The notes below the pieces were generated by a model, which was not told where the DNA came from, searched no databases, and was given only the letters and a program-made list of their open reading frames with translations. From Pseudomonadota bacterium (GTDB lineage: Bacteria > Pseudomonadota > Gammaproteobacteria > Burkholderiales > SG8-39), in assembly GCA_018241645.1 (NCBI GenBank), contig JAFEDL010000052.1, forward strand, positions 4,986-43,809: 38,824 nt of DNA, read 5' to 3'. The stretch's first letter is position 1, and each line of letters begins with the position of its first letter. Positions 31,915 to 38,824 of this stretch are shown piece after piece. Position numbers and translations under genes: made by a program.

Positions 31915-32254
31915 CGGCTTTGATCTTTCCGGCCCTGGCCCGCGCTTCGACGTCCGCCAGCTTGTGCGCGAGCTCGTCGGTGGTGATGTGGCCGCGCTGC
32001 AGCATGGTCTGGGTGAGCGAAGTCACCCAGCGCTCGTAATAGCTCATCCGGTCGTATGCCGCGGGGCCGATGGACTCGATGTTCCTCCTCAGCTCGTCCA
32101 CCGTCATGCGGCGCTTGCCCCCGGTCACGCCCGTGAGCAGCATCATCATGGCGTCGACGCGCCGCTCCCATTCGGCATAGTCATGCTCGGTCGGCTCCAC
32201 CCGGTCCGCCGGCAGGCCGCCCATGTCGTGGTGGCTGCGGCCCGGCTCGTCCAT
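31895..32254 (-). CDS. Nitrile hydratase beta subunit, N-terminal half (separate gene)
   Basis: A 119-residue protein that aligns by eye with the helical N-terminus of nitrile hydratase beta: HHDMGGLPADRVEPTEHDYAEWERRV, then TVDELRRNIESIGPAAYDRMSYYERWV and QRGHITTDELAHKL. The 'HDxGG' start and 'YYerW' are hallmarks. It corresponds to ScnB in thiocyanate hydrolase. The ATG at 32254 shares one base with the stop of the TPP enzyme gene (TGATG). The gene order betaN-betaC-alpha equals scnBAC, though all three proteins are shorter than I recall for Thiobacillus ScnB, ScnA and ScnC. Confidence 0.82.
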   Translation of the reverse strand: MDEPGRSHHDMGGLPADRVEPTEHDYAEWERRVDAMMMLLTGVTGGKRRMTVDELRRNIESIGPAAYDRMSYYERWVTSLTQTMLQRGHITTDELAHKLADVEARARAGKIKADDGSGC

Positions 32255-33993
32255 CAGGCCACCCACTCCGACACCGGCGCCTTGGCCTCGTGCAGCGGCT
32301 GGCACAGGATGTCGACCAGCGTGGGTCCCGCGTGCGCAAGGGCCTGCTTGAAGGCCTTGCCGAGTTCCGCAGGGTCGCTCACGCGCCAGCTCTTCACGCC
32401 GTACGCCTCGGCGACCGCTGCGTGGTTCGTGGTGCTGAAGTCGACCGAGAAGTAGCGCTGGTTGTAGCCGCTCTTCTGCCCGGCCTTGATCCAGCCGTAC
32501 ACGCTGTTGGAGATCACCACGAACGTGATGGGGAGCTTCAGGCGCACGATGGTCTCCAGCTCGCCCACCGTGAACCCGAAACTGCCGTCGCCCATCACCG
32601 AGACGCATTTGACGCCCGGACGCCCGAGGTGCGCCCCTACAGAAGCCGCCATCGAGTACCCCAGCGCGCCGTGCGCGCGGTTCGAGAACAGGCGCCGACC
32701 GGTGCCGCGCACCGGGAAGTAAGCCGAGAGGTACGGGCACGGCGTGCCGGGGTCGGCCACCACGATCGCATCGTGGTCGAGCGCCTTGGCCAGTTCCGCC
32801 ACCACGCGTTCCGGCTTGATGGGCTGCTCGTTCGAGGCGGCGAGCGTATCGAACTTGGCGAATTTCTCGCGCCGCGCCTTGTCGATGGCCTTGGCGTCCA
32901 GGGGGCGCTTCACCGGGGACGCGCCCGAGGCGAGTTCCTGCACCAGCGCCTGCAGCGCGAGGCGCGCATCGCCGACCAGCGGCACGTCCACGCGGTAATT
33001 GGTGCCGATGACGGCCGGGTCCACGTCGATGTGGATGACCTTGACCTTGCCCGGCGCCGGGTAGCGCCAGCGCTCGGTGGTGACCGATCCCGCGCGGCAG
33101 CCGACGAAGATCACCAGGTCGGCCGAGTTCACGATCGAGCGGGTCTCGGGTGTGCCGCCGTTGGACCCCACCACGCCCACTGCGAGCGGATGGTCCTCGC
33201 CGATCGTGCCTTGCCCGCTGATGGTCGTGGCCACCGGCGCCGACAGGCACTCGGCCAGCTCGATCAGCTCGGATTCGCCGCCGGAAATCACCACGCCGCC
33301 GCCGCAGATGAACACCGGACGCGCCGCAGTGCGCAGCATCTTGGCCGCGAGCTCGACGTAGAACGGGTCGGGCCCGGTGCGCCGCGCCGGGTACTGGCCC
33401 AGGCTCGGGTCGCCCCAGACGTCCTCGGCCTCCACCGCGCCGCTCTGCACGTCGTAAGGCAGCGCGATGTGCGCGGCCCCGGGCCGGCCGGTGGTCATGT
33501 TGTTGAACGCTGCGCGGAACACGCGCGGGATGTCCACGGCCCGGTTGAGCACCGCGTTCCACTTGGTGAGCGGCTTCATCAGCGCGCCCTGGTCCAGCTC
33601 GGTCAGCGTGTACCTGCCGCGCGAGGAAACCGAAATGTCGCTCGTGATCGCCAGCACCGGGACCGACGACTCGTTGGCCTCGACGATCCCCGGCAGGATG
33701 TAGGTCGCGCCGCCGCCCGAAGGCCCTTCGCACACGCCCACCTTGCCCGACACCCGTGCATAGCCGTCCGCCATGTAGGCGGCCGAGCGCTCATCGCGCG
33801 TGAGGACGTGCTTCATGCCGTGCGGCAGGCGCGCAAGCGCGTCGTAGAACGGCAGGCTGGTGTCCCCGCACAGCCCGAAGATGTATTCGACGCCGTGCGC
33901 CTTGAGCATTTCGACGGCGGCCTCGCCGCCGGTCATCGTCGCCGCGGAATGCGCGCCGCCCGCAGCGGCCTTGGGGTCTGTTCTTTTGTTCAT
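32254..33993 (-). CDS. Thiamine-pyrophosphate enzyme, acetolactate-synthase-like
   Basis: A 579-residue TPP enzyme with all three domains. The N-terminal PYR domain (about 20-190) has TRDERSAAYMADGYARVSG with the likely catalytic glutamate. A central Rossmann-like domain covers about 215-345. The C-terminal PP domain has the cofactor motif GDGSFGFT...ISNSVYGW. It resembles acetolactate synthases and 2-keto acid decarboxylase/carboligases; no regulatory subunit is nearby, so a catabolic role is likelier than branched-chain amino acid synthesis. I chose the ATG at 33993; a TTG at 34002 would add three residues. The gene starts the operon with the three nitrile-hydratase genes. Confidence 0.88.
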   Translation of the reverse strand: MNKRTDPKAAAGGAHSAATMTGGEAAVEMLKAHGVEYIFGLCGDTSLPFYDALARLPHGMKHVLTRDERSAAYMADGYARVSGKVGVCEGPSGGGATYILPGIVEANESSVPVLAITSDISVSSRGRYTLTELDQGALMKPLTKWNAVLNRAVDIPRVFRAAFNNMTTGRPGAAHIALPYDVQSGAVEAEDVWGDPSLGQYPARRTGPDPFYVELAAKMLRTAARPVFICGGGVVISGGESELIELAECLSAPVATTISGQGTIGEDHPLAVGVVGSNGGTPETRSIVNSADLVIFVGCRAGSVTTERWRYPAPGKVKVIHIDVDPAVIGTNYRVDVPLVGDARLALQALVQELASGASPVKRPLDAKAIDKARREKFAKFDTLAASNEQPIKPERVVAELAKALDHDAIVVADPGTPCPYLSAYFPVRGTGRRLFSNRAHGALGYSMAASVGAHLGRPGVKCVSVMGDGSFGFTVGELETIVRLKLPITFVVISNSVYGWIKAGQKSGYNQRYFSVDFSTTNHAAVAEAYGVKSWRVSDPAELGKAFKQALAHAGPTLVDILCQPLHEAKAPVSEWVA

Positions 33994-34013
33994 AGGCGCC
34001 AATTGTGTACATT
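33986..34013 (+). promoter_or_regulatory. Possible promoter for the VOC gene
   Basis: TTGTTC (33986-33991), a 16-nt spacer and TACATT (34008-34013) precede the VOC gene by about 24 nt. The -35 overlaps the start of the divergent TPP gene. The two divergent genes are only 43 nt apart, so their promoters must overlap. Confidence 0.35.
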
Positions 34014-34036
34014 AGCCACCCTTGAGGCAAGGCAAT

Positions 34037-34981
34037 ATGGCGAACCTGAATCCCGCACTCTCCATCCCGGAGCGGCAGCAGCCGGCCGCCGGCACGCTCA
34101 ACATCGACCATGTCGCGCACTTCGTGCCGGACATCGATGCCGCATCCGCGGTGCTCGGGCGGCTCGGTTTCGCGCTGACGCCGTTTTCGCTGCAGACCAC
34201 GCGCAACGATGCCGGGGAATCGATCCCGGCCGGCGCCGGCAACCGCTGCGCGATGCTCGAAGCCGGTTACCTCGAGTTCCTGACGCCGACCGCGGACACG
34301 CCGGTGGCCGCGCAGATCCGCGCCGCGATCGCCCGGCACACCGGCCAGCACCTGATCGCCTTCGGCACGCCCGCGGCGGAAGAGGACCATGCGCGCCTCG
34401 CCCGGCATGGATACGCGCCGCTGCCCCTCGTCAACCTACAGCGCGAAGTCGATGTCGCGGGCGCACGGCGCATGGCGAAATTCTCGGTCGTGCGCGTGCC
34501 GCCGGAGGCCATGCCCGAGGGCCGCGTGCAGTTCGTGCAGCAGCTCACGCCAGAGTGCCTCTGGCAGCCGCAGTACCTGGGACATCCCAACGGCGTCACC
34601 GCCCTGCTGGCGACTTTTGTCGTCGCGGAGGATCCGGCCGAGGTCGCTGCGCGGTATGCCGAGTTCACCGGGCTGATGCCGCGGCGGATCCAGGGGTTCG
34701 TGCGCCTCGTTACCGGACGCGGCGACCTGTTCGTCGGCAGCGACACGGCGTGCAAGTCCCTGTTCGGCGCCGAGCCGCCGGCGGCGCCTGCGATGGCCGG
34801 ATACGCACTTGCCTGCAAGGACGCAAAGGGCTTGCGCGAGCGATTGACGGCCGCCGGATGTTCGGTCAGCGAACCCTCGCCCGACCTGTTCGCCGCGCTG
34901 CTGCCGCCGGAGCTCGGCGGCGCCTGGCTGTTCGGGAGCGAAGGGGCCTACCGCGACTGGCTTACGCCGGTGTGCTTTTAG
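34037..34981 (+). CDS. VOC-superfamily / glyoxalase-like protein
   Basis: A 314-residue protein of the vicinal-oxygen-chelate fold. The first unit opens with NIDHVAHFVPDIDAASAVLGRLGF, the usual glyoxalase-like start with a metal-type histidine, and has a CAMLEAGYLEFLTP strand. A second, weaker unit starts near residue 185 (LGHPNGVTALLATFVVAEDPAEVAARYAEFTG). It resembles the glyoxalase-like-domain family found beside catabolic genes. The reaction is unknown. The ATG at 34037 is preceded by AGG; a TTG at 34022 is an alternative. It diverges from the TPP/nitrile-hydratase operon and may share its regulation. Confidence 0.75.
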   Translation: MANLNPALSIPERQQPAAGTLNIDHVAHFVPDIDAASAVLGRLGFALTPFSLQTTRNDAGESIPAGAGNRCAMLEAGYLEFLTPTADTPVAAQIRAAIARHTGQHLIAFGTPAAEEDHARLARHGYAPLPLVNLQREVDVAGARRMAKFSVVRVPPEAMPEGRVQFVQQLTPECLWQPQYLGHPNGVTALLATFVVAEDPAEVAARYAEFTGLMPRRIQGFVRLVTGRGDLFVGSDTACKSLFGAEPPAAPAMAGYALACKDAKGLRERLTAAGCSVSEPSPDLFAALLPPELGGAWLFGSEGAYRDWLTPVCF

Positions 34982-35063
34982 CGAGGGCTTTTTCAATCCC
35001 CGGCAGCGAGTAGACCAGCCTCAATATCCGGTACGCGGCGGGACTGAGAACACGGTAGAGCAT
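34962..35063 (-). CDS. Possible 33-residue small protein
   Basis: An open frame with GGAGG 9 nt before its ATG at 35063. The product starts MLYRVLSPAAYRILRLVYS and ends with two lysines and a short tail; it is amphipathic or weakly hydrophobic. Its end overlaps the 3' end of the VOC gene by 20 nt. I do not recognise it. The rest of the 145-nt gap (34982-35126) holds a GGGG/CCCC-bounded imperfect hairpin at 35078-35100 and nothing else I can name. Confidence 0.3.
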   Translation of the reverse strand: MLYRVLSPAAYRILRLVYSLPGIEKALAKSTPA

Positions 35064-35126
35064 TGCGGCGCGCCTCCGGGGTTGATAGTGGTGTCACCCC
35101 TTATATCGTCGCGGACCGCCGTTTAT

Positions 35127-36716
35127 TTAGCCCAGGATCATCGCCGCGCCCTTCTCCGCGATCATGATCGTCGCCGCGTTGGTATTGGCCGAAGTCATCG
35201 TCGGCATGACCGAAGCGTCGATGACGCGCAGCCGCTCGACGCCGCGCACGCGCAGTTGCGGATCCACCACCGAGCGTGAGTCGCCGCCCATGCGGCAGGT
35301 GCCGGTCGCATGGAACACGGTACCCCCCTTGGAGCGCGCGAACTCCCACAGGTCGCTGCGCGTGGCGCGTTCCGGTCCCGGCAGCGTCTCGATGTCCCAC
35401 AGGTCGCGGAAGGCGGGCTGGCGGTAGATTTCGCGCAGCATTTCCAGCCCGGAGACGATGACCTCGCGGTCATGCGCTTCGGAGAAGTAGCGCGGCTCGA
35501 TCTTCGGCTGCTGCATCGGGTCCGTGGAGCGTATCGACACCCGGCCGCGCGACAAGGGACGGCATTGCGCGGCCGAAGCGCTGAAACCCGAATACTCGTG
35601 CAGCGGGTCGCCCGGCTTGTCCACGGACAACGGCATGACGTTGAACTGGACGTCGGCGCGCGAGTCGCGGGCGTGGGGCGTGCGCGCAAACCCGCCCACC
35701 TGCCCCGCCCCGACCGTCAGCGGGCCGCGGTTCTGCAGCAGCCACTGCAGGCCCATTTTCGCGAGTTCGAAGGGGTTGCGCACCTGGTCGTTGAGCGACA
35801 TCTTCTTCCTGAGGCGCAGGATGACGCGGGCCTGGTAGTGGTCCTGCAGGTTTTCGCCCACGTCGGGCGATTCGGCCACCACGCCTATGCCATGCGAGCG
35901 CAGCAGGTCGGTGGGTCCGATGCCGGACAACTGCAGCAGCTGCGGCGACTGCAGTGCGCCCGCGGAAAGGATCACTTCGCGCTCGGCGCGCGCCTGCCTG
36001 GGCGAGCCGGCTTCCGTCCACTCCACGCCGGTCGCCGTCGTCCCTTCGAACAGCACGCGCGTGGCATGGGCATGCGTGGCGATCGTCAGGTTGGGACGCT
36101 TCCCGGCCGGCCGCAGGAAGCATCGCGCCGCCGATGAGCGCCAGCCGTCCTTCATCGACAGCTGGTAGGCCCCCACGCCGTAGTCCGTGGCGCCGTTGAA
36201 ATCGGGGTTGAACGGCAGGCCGAACTGCTGCCCCGCCTCCAGCCAGGCCTTGCAGTAGGGATGGTCGTTCTGCAGGTCAGAGACGCCCAGTTCGCCCGAA
36301 GTCCCGTGATACTCGTTCGCGCCGCCCGCGTAGTTCTCCGAGCGCTTGAAGACCGGCAGCACGGACTGGTAGTCCCAGCCCGCAGCACCGGCCGCCACCC
36401 AGTCCGCGTAGTCCTCGCGCTGGCCGCGGATGTAGATGAGGCCGTTGATCGAGGAGGATCCGCCGAGGACCCGTCCGCGCGGCCAGACCACGTTACGCCC
36501 GCCGGAGCCTTCGCTCGGCTCGGTGTCGAACTGGCGCGTGTAGCGCGGGTCGACCATGGTCTTGAAATAGCCCACCGGCAGGTGGATCCAGAAACTGCGG
36601 TCCGCCCCGCCGGCCTCGAGCAGCAGCACCCTGTGGCCCGCGCCCGACAGCCGGTTGGCGAGGAGGCACCCCGCCGAACCGGCGCCGACGACGATGTAGT
36701 CGAACGCGGAAGCCAC
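35127..36716 (-). CDS. GMC-family FAD oxidoreductase (choline dehydrogenase-like)
   Basis: A 529-residue flavoenzyme. The N-terminal FAD-binding motif is FDYIVVGAGSAGCLLANRLS, followed by VLLLEAGG. The GMC signatures WPRGRVLGGSSSINGLIYIRG and GALQSPQLLQLSGIGP are clear. The C-terminal active site has the histidine in VFHATGTCRMGGDSR and the asparagine in TSANTNAATIMIAEKGA. Such enzymes oxidise alcohols, including aryl and polyethylene-glycol-type alcohols. GTG at 36716 is preceded by AGGGG. The gene lies 8 nt behind the ABC binding-protein gene, so its substrate may be imported by that system. Confidence 0.9.
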   Translation of the reverse strand: MASAFDYIVVGAGSAGCLLANRLSGAGHRVLLLEAGGADRSFWIHLPVGYFKTMVDPRYTRQFDTEPSEGSGGRNVVWPRGRVLGGSSSINGLIYIRGQREDYADWVAAGAAGWDYQSVLPVFKRSENYAGGANEYHGTSGELGVSDLQNDHPYCKAWLEAGQQFGLPFNPDFNGATDYGVGAYQLSMKDGWRSSAARCFLRPAGKRPNLTIATHAHATRVLFEGTTATGVEWTEAGSPRQARAEREVILSAGALQSPQLLQLSGIGPTDLLRSHGIGVVAESPDVGENLQDHYQARVILRLRKKMSLNDQVRNPFELAKMGLQWLLQNRGPLTVGAGQVGGFARTPHARDSRADVQFNVMPLSVDKPGDPLHEYSGFSASAAQCRPLSRGRVSIRSTDPMQQPKIEPRYFSEAHDREVIVSGLEMLREIYRQPAFRDLWDIETLPGPERATRSDLWEFARSKGGTVFHATGTCRMGGDSRSVVDPQLRVRGVERLRVIDASVMPTMTSANTNAATIMIAEKGAAMILG

Positions 36717-36724
36717 GTCTGCCC

Positions 36725-37744
36725 CTATGCCTTGATGGTATCCATGTACAGCTTGGCATCGAAGTAGGTCGAAGCCGGTACGGGGTTCTGGATGCCGCCG
36801 AAGCGCACGAAGAAGTCCGTCACCTGCTGCTGCCAGCGGGTGGCCGTCCCGTCCGCATAGAGCTTGCGCCACTCCGAAGACGAGTAGTACTTGGAGGCCT
36901 TGAACTGCTCCTGCAGGTCGCCGAGCGGCACCTGTGCATAGTTGTTCTTCTGGATGACGGGCAGGATCTCCGTCGCATTCTTCATCAGGTCGTCGTTCGA
37001 GGCCGCCCAGCCGCGGATGACGCGCGCAAGCACCTCCCGGTTCTTGTCATGGAAGTCGCTGCGCGCGGCCCAGCCGCCGACGATGGCCGCCTTGGGGAAA
37101 TAGGCCGAGGCATCGACCAGCATCTTGGCGCCCGGCACCTTGTCGCGCACGGTGATGTTGAACGGCACCCAGAGCGCCACCGCGGGCACGGCGCCCGAGA
37201 TGAACGAGGTCACCGCGGTCGGCATGCCCTGGTTCACCAGCTCGATGTCCTTGGCCGGGTCGATGTTGTTCGCGCGCAGGGCCGTGTCCAGGAACACGTG
37301 CGCCGTGGTGCCGGCGGTGGTGGAGATCTTCTTTCCCTTCAGGTCGGCCCAGGACTTGATGCCCATGTCCTGGCGCACCCAGAGCTGGGCGGTGGCGAAC
37401 TCCACGTTGTTCAGCAGGAACACCTTGCCCTGCCCCCGGGCCGGGAAATTCGACAGCACCGCGCCGGTGGCCAGCATGTCGAGGCTGCCGCCGATCATCG
37501 CATTGAACAGTTCCAGGCCCGTGCTGAACATCGTCGTTTCGAGCTCGAGGTTCTCCTTGGCCCAGTGCCCGCGGTGCATCCCGGTCCAGATCTGCCCGTT
37601 CACGGCGAGCGTGTTGACGTAGCCTACCCGCAGCTTGGTTCGCTGCTGCGCGATCGCCGGGAACCCGGCCGCAGCAAGGCCGGCCGCCGCGCCCGCGCCC
37701 TGCAGGAATTTCCTTCGGTTGATGCCTTTGTGTGCTTTGCTCAT
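36725..37744 (-). CDS. ABC transporter substrate-binding protein, NrtA/SsuA/TauA type
   Basis: A 339-residue periplasmic binding protein with a twin-arginine signal (NRRKFLQGAGAAAG, cleavage near AIAQ). The mature part, LRVGYVNTLAVNGQIWTGMHRG..., and GGSLDMLATGAVLSNFPARGQG fit the NMT1/SsuA-like fold. GGAGGAGG lies 4 nt before the ATG. The ligand is unknown; relatives bind sulfonates, nitrate, pyrimidines or aromatic acids. It follows the ATPase gene after 18 nt in a permease-ATPase-binding-protein-oxidoreductase operon. Confidence 0.9.
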   Translation of the reverse strand: MSKAHKGINRRKFLQGAGAAAGLAAAGFPAIAQQRTKLRVGYVNTLAVNGQIWTGMHRGHWAKENLELETTMFSTGLELFNAMIGGSLDMLATGAVLSNFPARGQGKVFLLNNVEFATAQLWVRQDMGIKSWADLKGKKISTTAGTTAHVFLDTALRANNIDPAKDIELVNQGMPTAVTSFISGAVPAVALWVPFNITVRDKVPGAKMLVDASAYFPKAAIVGGWAARSDFHDKNREVLARVIRGWAASNDDLMKNATEILPVIQKNNYAQVPLGDLQEQFKASKYYSSSEWRKLYADGTATRWQQQVTDFFVRFGGIQNPVPASTYFDAKLYMDTIKA

Positions 37745-37762
37745 GGTGCCTCCTCCTTCGGG

Positions 37763-38596
37763 TTATCCAAGATTGCGTGCAGTGTTCCCAACCGACTGCC
37801 GCTGTTGCGCTGCGTACTCCTTCATGACCAGGTCGCGGATGTGCGAGCGCAGCTCGCCGAACTCGGGCCGCTCGTGGAGGCCCTCGTCGCGCGGGTAGGC
37901 GAACGGCACCTCGATCACCTCGCGGATGCGCGACGGGCGCGCCGTGACCACGATGATCCGCGAGGACAGGTAGATCGCCTCCTCCACCGAGTGCGTGATC
38001 AGCATTACCGTCTTGCCCTCAGCCGCGAGCACCTCCAGCAGGAGGTCCTGCATGTTCGAGCGCGTCTGCGCATCCAGCGCGCCGAACGGCTCGTCCATCA
38101 GCAGGAACTGCGGCTTCACCGCGTAGGCGCGCGCGATCGCGAGGCGCTGGCGCATGCCGCCGGACAATGTCTTGGGAAAGGCCTTGGCGAAATCGGTGAG
38201 GCCCATCAGCCCCATGTAGCGGCGCACGATGTCCGCCTTCTCGCCGGCCGGCAGGCGGTTGGCCGCCAGGTTGAGGCCGAAGGCGATGTTCTGCTCGACC
38301 GTGAGCCAGGGGAACACGCCGTACTCCTGGAAGATCACGCCGCGCTCGGGGCCCGGGCCGCCGACCGGCTTGCCATCCAGCATTACCGTGCCGCCCGAAG
38401 GCTGCACGAAACCCGCCACTATGTTCATCATGGTCGTCTTGCCGCAGCCCGAGGGACCGATGATCGACACGAACTCGCGGTCGGCGATCGAGAAGGAGAC
38501 ATCCTCTACCACCCGCAGCGGCCCGTGCGCGGTGCCAAACTCCACCGACACCCGGTCGAAGACGATGCGCTGCGGGGAGGACATGACCGCGCTCAT
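37763..38596 (-). CDS. ABC transporter ATP-binding protein, SsuB/TauB/NrtD type
   Basis: A 277-residue ATPase with Walker A GPSGCGKTT, Q-loop GVIFQEYGVFPWLTV, signature LSGGMRQRLAIARA, Walker B FLLMDEPFGALDA and H-loop LITHSVEEAI. These are the normal features of the nitrate/sulfonate/taurine family. It overlaps the permease stop by 4 nt (ATGA). An in-frame ATG at 38584 is a possible alternative start. Confidence 0.93.
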   Translation of the reverse strand: MSAVMSSPQRIVFDRVSVEFGTAHGPLRVVEDVSFSIADREFVSIIGPSGCGKTTMMNIVAGFVQPSGGTVMLDGKPVGGPGPERGVIFQEYGVFPWLTVEQNIAFGLNLAANRLPAGEKADIVRRYMGLMGLTDFAKAFPKTLSGGMRQRLAIARAYAVKPQFLLMDEPFGALDAQTRSNMQDLLLEVLAAEGKTVMLITHSVEEAIYLSSRIIVVTARPSRIREVIEVPFAYPRDEGLHERPEFGELRSHIRDLVMKEYAAQQRQSVGNTARNLG

Positions 38597-38824
38597 GAGC
38601 CGATCCTGTCCTGCCAGGCCACCATCCTGTGCGACACGGCGCGCAGCGCCAGGTCCATCCCCAGCGCGATGAACCCGATGCAGATGATGCCCACGTAGAT
38701 GATGTCGAGCTGGAAGAACGAGCCCGCGTTCTGGATCAAGGCGCCCAGCCCCTGCTGCGCCGCAATCAGCTCGGAGGCCACCAGCGTCGCCCAGGCAACG
38801 CCCAGCGCCACCCGCAGCGCCGTG
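38593..38824 (-). CDS. ABC transporter permease, SsuC/TauC type (5' part cut off by the window)
   Basis: The C-terminal 76 residues are present, beginning TALRVALGVAWATLVASEL, the conserved coupling-loop end and helix of binding-protein-dependent permeases of the nitrate/sulfonate type. A final helix (YVGIICIGFIALGMDLALRA) and a short tail follow. The start lies beyond base 38824. It completes a three-part importer with the next two genes. Confidence 0.88.
   Translation of the reverse strand, partial: TALRVALGVAWATLVASELIAAQQGLGALIQNAGSFFQLDIIYVGIICIGFIALGMDLALRAVSHRMVAWQDRIGS

Noticed and set aside
1..38824. tRNA, rRNA, CRISPR arrays, prophage or complete insertion sequences
   Set aside because: I found no cloverleaf, spaced direct-repeat array, transposase, integrase or phage structural gene on either strand.

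Overview
The window is GC-rich, densely packed and bacterial. It looks like a betaproteobacterium, probably Burkholderiales or an uncultured relative. The reasons are the Bug-type tricarboxylate-transporter binding protein, the pqiABC cluster, the 7Fe ferredoxin FdxA, many solute-binding proteins with twin-arginine signals, and a 'GGGTCAGAGTC' inverted repeat of a kind I associate with this group. Genes mostly form operons with 4-nt ATGA/GTGA overlaps. I see no rRNA, tRNA, CRISPR array, phage gene or complete insertion sequence, and no gene-free stretch above 300 nt.

Left part (1-13828). A minus-strand run reads pqiA-pqiB-pqiC, a LolA-like periplasmic protein, an MMPL/RND-type transporter with a C-terminal cyclic-nucleotide-binding-like domain, and the start of a TfpZ-like membrane protein. 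Every junction overlaps, so it looks like one envelope lipid-trafficking operon. Divergent to it are tatD and an acyl-CoA synthetase, whose last codons lie in an inverted-repeat element. Facing them is a minus-strand set: fdxA, a two-subunit aconitase-X-like enzyme, a BamE-like lipoprotein and a PaaI-type thioesterase. A thioredoxin-TPR protein (CnoX type) diverges from fdxA.

Middle part (13915-25540). A PAS-GGDEF diguanylate cyclase is followed by a catabolic block: marR, feruloyl-CoA synthase, an amidohydrolase and a fused enoyl-CoA hydratase/3-hydroxyacyl-CoA dehydrogenase on the minus strand, diverging from a LivJHMGF-type ABC importer. A sigma70-like promoter overlapped by a palindrome lies between the two arms. 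Together these suggest MarR-controlled uptake and CoA-dependent side-chain degradation of hydroxycinnamate-like aromatic acids. A strong intrinsic terminator sits directly against the livH start codon.

Right part (25525-38824). This is accessory catabolism: a small CWC-type cysteine-rich protein, a peptidase-M19 protein, a Bug binding protein, an Hsp33 homologue that has lost two of its four redox cysteines, and a Rieske oxygenase. Next come an Old Yellow Enzyme and a cobalt-type nitrile-hydratase-like enzyme whose beta subunit is split into two genes (thiocyanate-hydrolase-like architecture), preceded by an acetolactate-synthase-like TPP enzyme. The window ends with a VOC protein, a GMC oxidoreductase and a truncated SsuABC/NrtABC-type ABC importer.

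The strongest candidates for undescribed biology are the pqiABC-LolA-MMPL/CNB operon, the TPP enzyme plus split nitrile hydratase cluster, the divergent aconitase X cluster beside fdxA, and the Hsp33 variant. All functions come from reading the sequence; no database search was possible.
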